Below are positions 49,453 to 58,494 of a stretch of 64,000 bases of DNA, in pieces. Within the stretch, counting starts at the first letter, position 1. Every line of letters begins with the position of its first letter. A program made the position numbers and the translations under genes. The stretch lies in NCBI RefSeq assembly GCF_007993935.1, contig NZ_VITY01000003.1, forward strand, positions 636,159-700,158. The letters run 5' to 3'. A model generated the notes under the pieces. The model made no database searches. It saw only the letters and a list, made by a program, of their open reading frames with translations, and was not told the origin of the DNA. This stretch comes from Bradyrhizobium macuxiense (GTDB lineage Bacteria > Pseudomonadota > Alphaproteobacteria > Rhizobiales > Xanthobacteraceae).

Positions 49453-50442
49453 ATGGCCACCAACAAGAAGAAGATCTTCATCACCCAGACTCTGTCTCCG
49501 GGGGCACGGGTCCTCCTCAACGAGCGGGACGACGTCGAACTCATCGAATTTCCCAACCTGATCTCGGCCAAGGACTTCCAGGCGATGCTGGAGCAGCACG
49601 CGCCGGTCCATGGCGTCGCGCTCGGCGCGACCCGCTTCGGCGAGGCCGAGCTCGAGGCCTCCAAGGGGATGCTGGTGGTGACCCGGATCGGTGTCGGTTA
49701 CGACGCCGTCGACGTGCCGGCGCTGTCGGCCCGCAAGGTGCCGCTGATGGTCGCAGGCACCGCGAACTCGCCGTCGGTCGCAGAGCATGCCGTGTTCATG
49801 ATGCTGACGCTGGCCAAGCGCGCGCAGGAAATGCACACGATGGTGAAGGACGGCACCTGGGCGAGCCGGCTCGGCGTGCTGCCGTTCGACCTCTACGGCA
49901 AGACGGTCCTGATCGTCGGTTTCGGCCGCATCGGCACCCGCACCGCCAAGCGCTGCCTCGCGATGGAAATGAACGTGCTGGTCTACGACCCCTACAAGCC
50001 CGCCAGCGAAATTACCGCGGCCGGCTGTGAGGCGGTGCCGAGCCTCGAGGCGGCGCTGCCGCGGGCGGATTTCGTCACGATCCACTGTCCGAAGTCGCCC
50101 GAGACCGTCGGCCTGTTCAACGCCGCGCGGATCAGGCTGATGAAGCCGACCGCCTATCTCATCAACACGGCCCGCGGCGGCATCGTGGACGAGAAGGCGC
50201 TGCACGACGCGCTGGTGTCGGGCAAGCTCGCCGGCGCAGGCCTCGACGTGTTCGAGGTCGAGCCGCCGCCGGTCGGCCAGCCGCTGCACGCCCTGCCGAA
50301 TGTGATCATGGCACCGCACGTCGCGGGCGTGACCGTCGAGGCCGTCGATCGCATGAGCGAGCAGACCGCGCGCAATATCCTGAGCGTGCTGGACGGCAAT
50401 CCGCTGCGCCAGAACGTGATCAATCAGGACGTCCTCGGCTGA
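49453..50442 (+). CDS. D-isomer 2-hydroxyacid dehydrogenase (phosphoglycerate dehydrogenase-like)
   Basis: The 329-residue product has the NAD-binding motif VLIVGFGRIGTRTAKRCLAM (about 155-175), the catalytic Arg segment LINTARGGIVDEKAL, the Glu in the VFEVEPPPVGQPL loop, and the catalytic His in MAPHVAGVTVEAV. Such enzymes interconvert 2-oxo and D-2-hydroxy acids with NAD(P)H. It lies 30 bp after the sugar transporter ATPase, so its substrate may come from the imported compound. A hairpin terminator follows. Confidence 0.9.
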   Translation: MATNKKKIFITQTLSPGARVLLNERDDVELIEFPNLISAKDFQAMLEQHAPVHGVALGATRFGEAELEASKGMLVVTRIGVGYDAVDVPALSARKVPLMVAGTANSPSVAEHAVFMMLTLAKRAQEMHTMVKDGTWASRLGVLPFDLYGKTVLIVGFGRIGTRTAKRCLAMEMNVLVYDPYKPASEITAAGCEAVPSLEAALPRADFVTIHCPKSPETVGLFNAARIRLMKPTAYLINTARGGIVDEKALHDALVSGKLAGAGLDVFEVEPPPVGQPLHALPNVIMAPHVAGVTVEAVDRMSEQTARNILSVLDGNPLRQNVINQDVLG

Positions 50443-50456
50443 GCTTTCAGCCTTCC

Positions 50457-50490
50457 AAAAGCGCGATGAGAGGTCATTCGCGCTTTTGTT
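50457..50490 (+). terminator. Intrinsic terminator after the 2-hydroxyacid dehydrogenase gene
   Basis: AAAAGCGCG (50457-50465) pairs with CGCGCTTTT (50479-50487), giving a 9-bp stem that ends in a T-rich tract. Confidence 0.75.
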
Positions 50491-50498
50491 TGTTGTTT

Positions 50499-50549
50499 GA
50501 GCACGATCTTTTCGGAAAAACCGCTTCACACCTTTCCGGATCGTGCTCT
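50499..50549. repeat. Rhizobial intergenic palindrome (GAGCACGATC arms)
   Basis: The 10-bp arms GAGCACGATC (50499-50508) and GATCGTGCTC (50539-50548) enclose an internal TCGGAAAAACCGCTTCACAC core. The element at 58408-58456 is a diverged copy in the opposite orientation. It is a member of the abundant Bradyrhizobium-type palindromes. Confidence 0.75.
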
Positions 50550-50603
50550 AGTTGCGCCGCGGTCGATCCCGCGAGGTCGGCCCGGCGATGCGGAGCATGC
50601 ACA

Positions 50604-52028
50604 ATGGCCTTCAAGGAATTCGGCAACTACGATGCGGTCGGTCTCGCCGAGCTGGTCCGCAAGAAGGACGTGACACCGAAGGAGCTGCTCGACGAGGCGA
50701 TCGCGCGCACCGCCGCCGTCGACCCCAAGATCAACGCGGTCGTCGTCAAGCACTACGACTACGCCGAGCGCCAGATCGCCAAGGGCTTGCCCGACGGTCC
50801 GTTCACCGGCGTGCCGTTCCTGCTGAAGGACCTCGATCTGCTCGCGGGCACCCGCACCACGTCGGGCGCAAGCCTGCTGAAGGACTTCGTCGCAGACCAC
50901 AACGGGACGCTGACCCAGCGTTTCCTCGATGCGGGTCTTGCGATCTTCGGCAAGAGCGCGAGCCCGGAATTCGGTCTGATGCCGACGACCGAATCCCGTC
51001 TGTTCGGCCCTACCCGCAATCCCTGGAATCTCGAGCATTCCTCCGGCGGCTCGTCCGGCGGCGCCGGCGCTGCGGTCGCGGCGCGTATCCTGCCCGTCGC
51101 GCATGCCAGCGACGGCGGCGGCTCGATCCGGATTCCAGCCTCCGCCTGCGGCGTGTTCGGCATGAAGCCGACGCGCGCCCGCAACCCCTGCGGTCCCGAT
51201 CGTGGCGAAGGCTGGGGCGGGTTCTCGGTCGGCCATGTGCTCAGCATCAGCGTCCGCGACAGCGCGGTCATGATGGACGCGATCCACGGCCCGGAGCCGT
51301 CGAGCCTCTACGTCGCGCCGCCGCCGGAGCGGCCGTTCTCGCAGGAAGTCGGCCGCGACCCCGGTCAGCTACGCATCAGCTTCACCGACAAGTCACCCTA
51401 TGGCGATGCCATTGATCCCGAGATATCAGCGGCGGTCCGCGACATCGCCAAGCTGCTGGCTGGCCTCGGCCATCATGTCGAGGAGCGCGCGCCGTCGCTT
51501 GCGGCCGATCCCGCCGCGCTCATGGCCACGATCGTCGGCGGCAACACGGCGCTGACCATCCGCCTGCTCGAGCAGCGGGTCGGACGTACGCTGACGTCGG
51601 ACGATGTCGAGCGGCTGACGCTCGCGAGCGGCCAGAACTCGGCCAAGATGGTCCCGGCCGACTATGTCGCCGCGCAGCTTGCGGCATTCCAGGTTTCGCG
51701 CGGGCTTGCGACTTTCTTCGAGGGCTGCGACATCTTCCTCAGCCCGACGCTGTGCGCTCCGCCGCTCCGCCTCGGCGAGTTGAACACGATGTCCGAGGAT
51801 CTGTCTCACATCGCGCCGGTGCTGCGCCGCTACATGCCGGGCACCTCGATGTTCAACATGTCAGGGCAGCCGGCGATGTCGGTGCCGCTGGCCTGGAGCA
51901 AGGCCGGCCTGCCGCTCGGCATGATGTTCGCGGCCAAGCTCGGCGAGGAAGGACTGCTGTTCCGTTTGGCCGGCCAGCTCGAGCAGGTTCGTCCCTGGAA
52001 GGACCGCCGGCCTCCGGTCTGCGCCTAA
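50604..52028 (+). CDS. Amidase-signature family hydrolase
   Basis: From ATG at 50604 the product has 474 residues. The amidase signature is complete: a catalytic Lys in VPFLLKDLD, the Gly/Ser-rich loop SSGGSSGGAGAAVAARI with the cis-Ser, and the nucleophile Ser in GGGSIRIPASACGVFGMKPTRAR. Such enzymes hydrolyse aliphatic, aryl or carbamoyl amides (compare NylA, GatA and 6-aminohexanoate cyclic dimer hydrolase). An upstream frame from 50466 runs through the palindromic repeat and is rejected as a start. Its substrate is not readable from the sequence. It may belong with the transporter genes but is separated from them by a terminator. Confidence 0.9.
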   Translation: MAFKEFGNYDAVGLAELVRKKDVTPKELLDEAIARTAAVDPKINAVVVKHYDYAERQIAKGLPDGPFTGVPFLLKDLDLLAGTRTTSGASLLKDFVADHNGTLTQRFLDAGLAIFGKSASPEFGLMPTTESRLFGPTRNPWNLEHSSGGSSGGAGAAVAARILPVAHASDGGGSIRIPASACGVFGMKPTRARNPCGPDRGEGWGGFSVGHVLSISVRDSAVMMDAIHGPEPSSLYVAPPPERPFSQEVGRDPGQLRISFTDKSPYGDAIDPEISAAVRDIAKLLAGLGHHVEERAPSLAADPAALMATIVGGNTALTIRLLEQRVGRTLTSDDVERLTLASGQNSAKMVPADYVAAQLAAFQVSRGLATFFEGCDIFLSPTLCAPPLRLGELNTMSEDLSHIAPVLRRYMPGTSMFNMSGQPAMSVPLAWSKAGLPLGMMFAAKLGEEGLLFRLAGQLEQVRPWKDRRPPVCA

Positions 52029-52131
52029 GCGCCATCAAGCGAAGCGCCTAGCTTACAAAGGATAGTCAGATCAGGTAGATAGGAAGAGCGTCGGCGCGAT
52101 TCCGCCGGCGTCGTGCCTGGGAGACCGAACC

Positions 52132-52791
52132 GTGAGTGACCCGACCGACAATGCGCTTGCCGCGATCGCGAGCATTCTCGATCAGACCAAGACGCCTCCC
52201 GAGAAGACCGCGTCGCCCGACAAGGCGACGGACAAGGCATCTGAGCCGTCTGAGGATCCGCCGGCCTCCATCGCGATGCCACCGCCCCTGCCCACGTCGG
52301 TCGAAGTCGTTACCGTCGAGACCGTATCCATCAAGACCGTGACCATCGAGGCCGCGCCCGCCGAACCGGCGGCCGTCGAGCCGGCACCGGTCGAGGAGCC
52401 CGCGCCGACCGAACCGTCTCAGCCGGTCGCACAGGCTGAGCCCAGTGAGCCCGAGCTGAGTGAATCCGAGCCGAGCGCGCCGGAGCCGGAGCCGATCCAG
52501 CCGCCTCAACCGATCGAGGCCAACGGCTATTCCAAGTCCGGACCAGGCCCAATGGCCGCGCTGCGCTTCCGCTGGACGGTGCGCCAGGACGGCGCTCAGT
52601 ACTATGTCGACGAAACCGTCGGCGAAGGATCGGCCCCTCTGGTCAACGGTCCGATGGACCGGGACGCCGCGATCAAATTCGTCGACGATCGCGAGGCCGA
52701 AGCGCGGCGGCGCTTCGAGCATTTCAAGCACGAGATCGCCAGCCGCACCGCTGCCGCCCTGCGGATGAGCCGGGACAGCAACGAGGCCTAA
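52132..52791 (+). CDS. Hypothetical Pro/Glu/Val-rich protein with small C-terminal domain
   Basis: GTG at 52132 gives 219 residues. Residues 1-135 are low complexity, dominated by Pro, Glu, Ala and Val in PAP/EPS patterns and probably extended. Residues about 140-215 form a small folded domain (LRFRWTVRQDGAQYYVDETV, then a DREAEARRRFEHFKHEI helix). No signal peptide or known family. Its 3' end overlaps the convergent DUF1993 gene by 4 bp. Confidence 0.65.
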   Translation: MSDPTDNALAAIASILDQTKTPPEKTASPDKATDKASEPSEDPPASIAMPPPLPTSVEVVTVETVSIKTVTIEAAPAEPAAVEPAPVEEPAPTEPSQPVAQAEPSEPELSESEPSAPEPEPIQPPQPIEANGYSKSGPGPMAALRFRWTVRQDGAQYYVDETVGEGSAPLVNGPMDRDAAIKFVDDREAEARRRFEHFKHEIASRTAAALRMSRDSNEA

Positions 52792-53312
52792 CCCTGCGGC
52801 GGCCTCGGCGGTCCCAAAAAGTCCTTCTTCGCGAGATCGACGCCGGCATGGCGCAGGATGTCGTAGGCGGTTGCGACATGGAAGAAGAACTGCGGAACGC
52901 TGAAGGTCAGGATCAGGGACCTGCCGGTGAATGTCCTGGTCGCGCCGCTGCGGAACGTAAAGACGACATCCCTGTCGGCGGCGGCGTCGATCACCTGCCG
53001 CGGCAGACCCAGCGCAAAATCAATCGTGGCGGCAATCCGCGCCTTCAACTCGGCAATGTCGGGCTCCGCCTCAGCGAAAACCGGCGGTGCGCATCCCGCC
53101 AGCAAGGCACAACTCAGGACGACATGTCGGTTCGCTTCCCCGACCTGCTGGCGAAGGCTGTACATGTTCGGGGCGAGCCGCATCCCGAGCAGCACGTCAG
53201 GATCGATCTTGCGAGCCAGAGCATGGGCCTGCGCATGATCGAGCAATGCGGACAGATTGCGCAGATACGGCACATAAGCGCCGACGGATGTTTCGCGGAG
53301 CGAGATGGTCAT
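52788..53312 (-). CDS. DUF1993 family protein
   Basis: The 174-residue product fits DUF1993: MTISLRETSVGAYVPYLRNLSALLDHAQAH..., a conserved RLAPNMYSLRQQVGEA segment and a C-terminal FFFHVATAYDILRHAGVDLAKKDF. The fold is related to DinB-type four-helix bundles that bind metal with His residues. The function is unknown. It overlaps the preceding gene tail to tail by 4 bp. Confidence 0.85.
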   Translation of the reverse strand: MTISLRETSVGAYVPYLRNLSALLDHAQAHALARKIDPDVLLGMRLAPNMYSLRQQVGEANRHVVLSCALLAGCAPPVFAEAEPDIAELKARIAATIDFALGLPRQVIDAAADRDVVFTFRSGATRTFTGRSLILTFSVPQFFFHVATAYDILRHAGVDLAKKDFLGPPRPPQG

Positions 53313-53397
53313 CTTTGTGTCTGCTATGCTGGCTCGATCGTCTCAACTGGTCTAAATGCTCCGCAACGACATGTCATCGGAATTGACGGAGACCTCT

Positions 53398-54171
53398 ATG
53401 TTTCGCGCGCTGGCCGGCCTCGCTCTCACTTTGCTTTTTTCGGCCGCACATGCGCAATCAGCGCCATCCCGGCTCGATGAGATCGTCAAGCGCGGCACGC
53501 TGCGCGTCGGGATGACCGGCGACTACCTGCCCTTCACGGCGCTCGACAAGGAGACCAAGACGTTTCGCGGCTTCGACGTCGACATGGCGCAATCGCTCGG
53601 CAAGGCACTCGGCGTCAAGGTCGAGTTCGTGCCGACATCGTGGCCGCAGATGACCAGGGATTTCGAGGCCGACAATTTCGACATCGCGATGGGCGGCGTC
53701 TCCATCACCTTCGACCGGCAGAAGAAGGGCCTGTTCTCGACGCCGATCATGCGCGAGGGCAAGACGCCGATCGCGCGCTGCGCGGACAAAGGCAAGTACG
53801 ACACGCTCGCCGGGATCGACAAGCCCGGCATCCGAATCATCGTCAATCCCGGCGGCACCAATGAACGCTTTGCACGCGCCAACGTGAAGGCGGCCGACAT
53901 TCGCGTCTTCAACGACAACACCAAAATCTTCGACGAGATCGCCAAGGGCGATGCCGACCTGATGATGACCGACGCGTCCGAGACACGCTATCAGCAGAAG
54001 CTGCATCCCGGCGTGCTCTGCGCCGTGCATCCCGACAAGCCGTTCGACTTCGCCGAGAAAGCCTACTGGATGCAACGCGACGTCGCCTTGAAGGCGTTCG
54101 TCGACCAGTGGCTTCACATCACGCACGAAGACGGCAGCTACGCGAAGATATACGCTGTGTGGTTCGAATAG
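53398..54171 (+). CDS. pheC: Periplasmic cyclohexadienyl (prephenate/arogenate) dehydratase
   Basis: From ATG at 53398 the product has 257 residues with a signal peptide MFRALAGLALTLLFSAAHAQ. The mature protein has the binding-protein fold, but its motifs match PheC: RGTLRVGMTGDYLPFT, GKTPIARCADKGKYDTL, IVNPGGTNERFARANVK, DADLMMTDASETRYQ and CAVHPDKPFDFAEKAYWM. PheC converts prephenate to phenylpyruvate (or arogenate to phenylalanine) and acts outside the cytoplasm. An upstream in-frame start at 53356 would bury the signal peptide and is rejected. Confidence 0.85.
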   Translation: MFRALAGLALTLLFSAAHAQSAPSRLDEIVKRGTLRVGMTGDYLPFTALDKETKTFRGFDVDMAQSLGKALGVKVEFVPTSWPQMTRDFEADNFDIAMGGVSITFDRQKKGLFSTPIMREGKTPIARCADKGKYDTLAGIDKPGIRIIVNPGGTNERFARANVKAADIRVFNDNTKIFDEIAKGDADLMMTDASETRYQQKLHPGVLCAVHPDKPFDFAEKAYWMQRDVALKAFVDQWLHITHEDGSYAKIYAVWFE

Positions 54172-54354
54172 CCTGCGGCGTCAGACCCGCGTGCCCAAAA
54201 ATTGATGCCAACGGCCTGAAACCGAACCGCGATCCAATGCTTTGAACCTAAGCTCTCAGGACTCGACTCATATTTTGACCGTGATCTGGGGCACGTTCAA
54301 CGAGGCGGCCACCAAATAGCCTTGCGAACGGGATTCCCTGCACTGGAGATCGAG

Positions 54355-55155
54355 ATGACGAAGCTTCTGGCGATCGCCACGCTGGTGCTGGCGAGCACGG
54401 TGACAGCGCAGGCACAATACACGTTCGATTACGGCGGCCGCACCATCCGCATCGATCCGGATCGTGGAACGGTCTCCATCCCCGGCGTCTACGACAATTC
54501 CGGCCGCAGCACCAAGCGCGCCAAGCATAAGGACGCCGAGCAGAAGCGCGAGACGGCGCCGAAGGACGCCAGGACGGATTCTCCGCCTCCGCCCGTCACG
54601 CCCCCCGCGGCCGCTGCATCGCCCTCTTCGGCTGCGGTTGATCAGGCAGCTGCCCCGGCAGCGCCGGCGCCGACAGCCGCAACGACAGAACCCGCGAACA
54701 CGAACGTCGCGCCACCTCCGGGTACGGCAGCGGCCGCACCACCGACGCCACCTGTCGTGCAGCAAAGCGCAGCGCCGGCGGCAAGTCCCATCGCTCCGCC
54801 AACGGTCGGCGCCGCATCGCCTGCACCCAAGCCTGCAGCGAATCCCGTGCTGGCAGCCAACTCGCCGCTCGGCGTCTGGTTGACTGAAGAAAAGGAAGGC
54901 AAGGTCCGCATCGAGCAGTGCGGCGCCAATCTCTGCGGTTACTCGGTCGACAAGAAGTCGAATGCCAACGGCGAGCAGGTTTTGATCAACATGAAGCCGG
55001 GCAAGGACAAGTGGAGCGGCCGCATCTTCGATCCGAACAGCGGCAGCACCTACGATTCCACCATCGCGCTGAAGAGCCCCGACACCCTGCGCGTGCAGGG
55101 CTGCGCGTTCGGCGGCATGTTCTGCGGCGGCCAGACCTGGACGCGGGTGAATTGA
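54355..55155 (+). CDS. Secreted DUF2147 protein
   Basis: From ATG at 54355 the product has 266 residues. A signal peptide (MTKLLAIATLVLASTVTAQA) is followed by a Pro/Ala-rich linker (about 60-165) and a C-terminal domain starting SPLGVWLTEEKEGKVRIEQCG with NLCGYS, and ending TLRVQGCAFGGMFCGGQTWTRV. This is the DUF2147 signature, a small beta-barrel with paired Cys residues, probably disulphide bonded in the periplasm. Function unknown. Confidence 0.85.
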   Translation: MTKLLAIATLVLASTVTAQAQYTFDYGGRTIRIDPDRGTVSIPGVYDNSGRSTKRAKHKDAEQKRETAPKDARTDSPPPPVTPPAAAASPSSAAVDQAAAPAAPAPTAATTEPANTNVAPPPGTAAAAPPTPPVVQQSAAPAASPIAPPTVGAASPAPKPAANPVLAANSPLGVWLTEEKEGKVRIEQCGANLCGYSVDKKSNANGEQVLINMKPGKDKWSGRIFDPNSGSTYDSTIALKSPDTLRVQGCAFGGMFCGGQTWTRVN

Positions 55156-55165
55156 CGCGGACCGC

Positions 55166-55250
55166 GTAGCCCGGATGGAGCGCAGCGAAATCCGGGGACC
55201 TTGCCGCAGGAGAGACCGCCCCGGATTGCGCTTCGCTACATCCGGGCTAC
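55166..55250. repeat. Intergenic palindrome with 12-bp arms
   Basis: GTAGCCCGGATG (55166-55177) and CATCCGGGCTAC (55239-55250) form perfect arms, with internal ATCCGGG/CCCGGAT arms making a nested structure. This is a very common intergenic element of Bradyrhizobium-type genomes. Confidence 0.75.
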
Positions 55251-55251
55251 A

Positions 55252-55279
55252 CACAAAAAAGCCCCGCGGCGTGCGGGGC
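55252..55279 (-). terminator. Intrinsic terminator of the cupin gene
   Basis: On the minus strand GCCCCGC/GCGGGGC (55261-55279) forms a stem followed by TTTTTT at 55260-55255. Plus-strand readers also meet a short CTTCTT tract, so it may work in both directions. Confidence 0.8.
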
Positions 55280-55304
55280 CTTCTTATTGGCTCGCAGCCG
55301 AGTG

Positions 55305-55709
55305 TCAGCCGACCTTGCCGTTGTATTCCTCGTCGGTGACGTGCTCCATCCAGGTCGAATAGACGCCGTCGAGCGCCTCCTGCATGGCAATGTGGGTCAT
55401 GCTGTTATCAGGCGAGGCGCCGTGCCAGTGCTTCTCGTTCGGCGGAATCCAGACCACGTCGCCGGGGCGGATCTCCCGGATCGGCCCGCCCTTGGCCTGC
55501 ACGCGGCCGATGCCTGAGATCACATACAGCGTCTGCCCGAGCGGATGGGTGTGCCAGGCGGTGCGCGCGCCGGGCTCGAACGACACCCGCGAGGCGTTCA
55601 GCCGGGCCGGCGCCGGCGCCATGTTGATCGGATCCTGCAGCACGCTGCCGGTGAAATTCTCCTTCGGCGCGCGGCGGGTTGGCCGCGAGCCGGAAACGTG
55701 GATATCCAT
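55305..55709 (-). CDS. Cupin-domain protein
   Basis: The 134-residue product is a single cupin. Motif 1 is RTAWHTHPLGQTLYVISG, with two His and no usual motif Glu, and motif 2 is RPGDVVWIPPNEKHWHGA. It resembles small Mn/Fe cupins of the carboxymuconolactone/mandelonitrile lyase-like group. It lies 23 bp downstream of the RraA-like gene on the same strand and opposite the pxp cluster, so an organic-acid or lyase role is likely. Confidence 0.82.
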   Translation of the reverse strand: MDIHVSGSRPTRRAPKENFTGSVLQDPINMAPAPARLNASRVSFEPGARTAWHTHPLGQTLYVISGIGRVQAKGGPIREIRPGDVVWIPPNEKHWHGASPDNSMTHIAMQEALDGVYSTWMEHVTDEEYNGKVG

Positions 55710-55732
55710 GGGGTTACCTCCCTCTCTTGACG

Positions 55733-56431
55733 TTATTTCTTGGTTGCGGCGTAGCGTGCCTTGGTCTCGGCATTCATCGGATACAGGCCGGGCAACTGGG
55801 CGCCATTGTTCACCTCGTTGACGATCCAGGCTTCCATCCGTTCCTGCTCAGGGCCTTCGGCCAGCACGTGATCGATGAATGCCTGCGGGATCAGCACCGC
55901 GCCGTCCTGGTCAGCCACCACCACATCGTTCGGAAACACGGCAACGCCGCCGCAGCCGATCGGTTCGCCCCAGCCGACGAAGGTCAACCCCGCGACCGAC
56001 GGCGGCGCGGCGTAGCCGTCGCACCACACCGGCAGGCCGGTGCCAAGCACGCCCTCGACGTCACGCACCACACCATCGGTGATCAGCGCCGTCACCCCGC
56101 GCTTGACCATGCGCGCGCAGAGGATGTCGCCGAAAATGCCGGCATCGGTGATGCCCATGGCGTCGACCACAGCGATGCAGCCCGTCGGCATCGCCTCGAT
56201 GGCGGTGCGGGTCGAAATCGGCGACGACCAGGATTCCGGCGTCGCCAGATCCTCGCGGGCCGGCACGAAGCGCAGCGTGAACGCCGGGCCGACCAGCCGC
56301 TTCTGCCCAGGCTTCAGGGGCTTGGTGCCGCGCATCCAGATGTTGCGCAGGCCCTTCTTGAGCAGGACGGTGGTGATGGTGGCGGTGGACACGTGCGACA
56401 GCGTCGCGATCGCTTCGGCGGACAGTGACAT
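55733..56431 (-). CDS. RraA-like / HMG-CHA aldolase-fold protein
   Basis: From ATG at 56431 (MSLSAEAIATLSHVSTATI) the product has 232 residues; an upstream frame to 56542 adds a Cys-containing leader that looks non-coding. Key segments are VVDAMGITDAGIFGDILCARMVKRG (the G-D-x-x-x-x-x-A-x-x-x-G active-site helix), ALITDGVVRDV (the D-G-x-x-R-D motif) and FPNDVVVADQDGAVLIP. The family includes 4-hydroxy-4-methyl-2-oxoglutarate/CHA aldolases and the RNase E inhibitor RraA. The metal-binding D-x20-R-D arrangement suggests aldolase chemistry. Confidence 0.85.
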   Translation of the reverse strand: MSLSAEAIATLSHVSTATITTVLLKKGLRNIWMRGTKPLKPGQKRLVGPAFTLRFVPAREDLATPESWSSPISTRTAIEAMPTGCIAVVDAMGITDAGIFGDILCARMVKRGVTALITDGVVRDVEGVLGTGLPVWCDGYAAPPSVAGLTFVGWGEPIGCGGVAVFPNDVVVADQDGAVLIPQAFIDHVLAEGPEQERMEAWIVNEVNNGAQLPGLYPMNAETKARYAATKK

Positions 56432-56618
56432 CTCGAAAGCTTGCTCCGATGGGAGGGAAAGACCGGCGCATGTTGCCGGGCAAAGGCCGTGCGTCAAGGG
56501 CTGCGCGAAAATGCTGCGATCAACCAAATTTATCGCCGGCATGCCGATTAATTTATTGAAGTTGCTACATCATTTTGCACGAAGCGAATTCCGTTTTTAA
56601 TCGAAACACGCTAGCTTG

Positions 56619-57377
56619 ATGGCCAACGAAGTCCGCTTGATCCAAATGGCCGAACCCTTAAGTCCTCCCCGCCTTTTGCCGAGTGGCGACAGCGCCATCA
56701 CGGTGGAATTCAGCCGCACCATCGACGACGCCGCCAACCGGCGCGTACTCGCGCTCGACCGCCTGATCGCAGCCGAGCCGATCGCGGGGATTACCGAGAC
56801 CGTGCCGACCTACCGGTCGCTGCTGGTGCATTACGATCCCGTGCAGATCAGGTTCGATGCGCTCGGCGAGGAGATTCTTGCGCGTGCTGCCAAGGCGCTA
56901 CCGTCCGAGACCGGAACACGGCGCTGGCGCATCCCGGTCACCTACGGCGGCGAGCACGGCATCGATCTCGAGGATGTCGCGAAGACGCTCCAGACCACGC
57001 CCGATGACATCGTCGCCCGCCATGTCGCCGGCGACTATCGCGTCGCGATGATCGGCTTCACGCCCGGCTGGTCCTATCTCAGCGGGCTGGAGACGTTCCT
57101 GCACATGCCCCGGCGCAAGGACCCGCGGCTGCTGACCCCGGCCGGAACCATCTCGATCGGCGGCATCCAGACCGGCGTGCAGTGCCTGGCCGGCCCGAGC
57201 GGCTGGCACCTGCTCGGCCGCACCCCGGTGCGAACCTACCAATTGCATCGCGATCCGACCTTCCTGCTGGAGCCGGGCGACGCCATCACCTTCACGGCGA
57301 TCGACGCCAAGACCTTTGCCGAGCAGGACCGCGCCGCCGAGGCCGGCGCGTTCGTCGCAGAACTGGTGACGCCATGA
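56619..57377 (+). CDS. pxpB: 5-oxoprolinase subunit B
   Basis: From ATG at 56619 the product has 252 residues; ATG at 56646 is equally possible and neither has a strong ribosome site. The KipI/PxpB signature is present: LPSGDSAITVEFSRTID, IPVTYGGEHGIDLEDVA, RHVAGDYRVAMIGFTPGWSY, PRLLTPAGTISIGGIQTGV and FLLEPGDAITFTAID. With PxpA and PxpC it forms the ATP-dependent prokaryotic 5-oxoprolinase, which opens 5-oxoproline to glutamate. The divergent region upstream (56432-56618) is AT-rich and probably holds both promoters. Confidence 0.9.
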   Translation: MANEVRLIQMAEPLSPPRLLPSGDSAITVEFSRTIDDAANRRVLALDRLIAAEPIAGITETVPTYRSLLVHYDPVQIRFDALGEEILARAAKALPSETGTRRWRIPVTYGGEHGIDLEDVAKTLQTTPDDIVARHVAGDYRVAMIGFTPGWSYLSGLETFLHMPRRKDPRLLTPAGTISIGGIQTGVQCLAGPSGWHLLGRTPVRTYQLHRDPTFLLEPGDAITFTAIDAKTFAEQDRAAEAGAFVAELVTP

Positions 57378-58408
57378 GCAAACTCGTCGTCACCTCGATC
57401 GGCCCGGCAAGCTCGGTGCAAGACGGCGGGCGCCCGGGCTCGCAGCGCTATGGCCTGGTGCCGAGCGGTGCCATGGACCGGCTTTCGCTGGCGGCCGCCA
57501 ATGCGCTGGTCGGCAACGAGCTGCTTGCTGCCGCGGTCGAGATCGGCCCGTTCGGCGCCGCCTTCACGGCGCGCGGCGGCGCGGTGCGCGTCGGGCTCGC
57601 CGGCGCATCGCGCAACGCTGATATCGGCGGCCGACCGGTCGCCTTCGACAGTTCGGCGACACTCGCTGAGGGCGAGACGCTCAATCTCGGCTTCGCGCGC
57701 GGCGGCTCATTCAGCTATCTCGCCATCGAGCACGGCATCGAAGGCGAGCCGATGTTCGGCAGTCTCGCCGTCAATGCCCGGGCCGGGCTCGGCAGTCCCT
57801 ACCCGCGGCCGCTGCAGAGCGGCGACGAGTTGAAGACGCAGGCCGCGAGCAGCGCCGCCGAGCGCCGCATCGAATTGCCGGCCGCGACGGACGCGCCGAT
57901 CCGCATCGTGTTCGGCCCGCAGGACGACGAGTTCGCCGAGGACAACAAGAAGCTGTTCATCGACAGCGAGTGGAAGATCTCGGCCACCAGCGACCGCATG
58001 GGCTACCGGCTCGAAGGCCCTGTGATAAAACACCTCGACGGCCACAACATCGTCTCCGACGGCACCGTGACCGGCAGCATCCAGGTGCCCGGCAACGGCC
58101 AGCCGATCGTGCTGATGCCGGACCGCGGCACCAGCGGCGGCTATCCGAAGATCGCGACCGTGATCACAGCCGACTTCGGCCGCTTCGCGCAGATCTCGGC
58201 CGGCCGGCCGTTCCGCTTCAAGGCGGTGACGATGGCGGAAGCGCAGGCCGAAGCGATCAAGTTCCACGCGTTGCTGCATTCCCTGCCCGACCGCCTCCGC
58301 GGCATCGAGGATCTCGGCCTCAACATCGAGGCGCTGCGGGATGCTAACGTCGCGGGTCAGGCGGTCAGCGCCGTCGATGTGTCGACCTGGCAAGTTGCGG
58401 TACCCTAG
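57374..58408 (+). CDS. pxpC: 5-oxoprolinase subunit C (biotin-dependent carboxyltransferase family)
   Basis: ATG at 57374 overlaps the pxpB stop by 4 nt; the product has 344 residues. It matches KipA/Pxp[29 protein letters not shown] at the start, [37 protein letters not shown] in the middle, and [21 protein letters not shown] near the end. Translational coupling ensures equal amounts of the B and C subunits. Confidence 0.92.
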   Translation: MSKLVVTSIGPASSVQDGGRPGSQRYGLVPSGAMDRLSLAAANALVGNELLAAAVEIGPFGAAFTARGGAVRVGLAGASRNADIGGRPVAFDSSATLAEGETLNLGFARGGSFSYLAIEHGIEGEPMFGSLAVNARAGLGSPYPRPLQSGDELKTQAASSAAERRIELPAATDAPIRIVFGPQDDEFAEDNKKLFIDSEWKISATSDRMGYRLEGPVIKHLDGHNIVSDGTVTGSIQVPGNGQPIVLMPDRGTSGGYPKIATVITADFGRFAQISAGRPFRFKAVTMAEAQAEAIKFHALLHSLPDRLRGIEDLGLNIEALRDANVAGQAVSAVDVSTWQVAVP

Positions 58409-58456
58409 AGCATCGTCCGGACAAGTGCGAAGCGGTTTTCCGACAAGACGATGCTC
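58408..58456. repeat. Rhizobial intergenic palindrome (GAGCATCGTC arms)
   Basis: GAGCATCGTC (58408-58417) and GACGATGCTC (58447-58456) form 10-bp arms. The reverse complement shares the TCGGAAAACCGCTTC core with the element at 50499-50549. It begins at the last base of pxpC and lies between pxpC and pxpA, so it is transcribed within the operon. Confidence 0.75.
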
Positions 58457-58494
58457 AAACAAGCGAGCCACCAACAACAAACGGATCGATCGTC

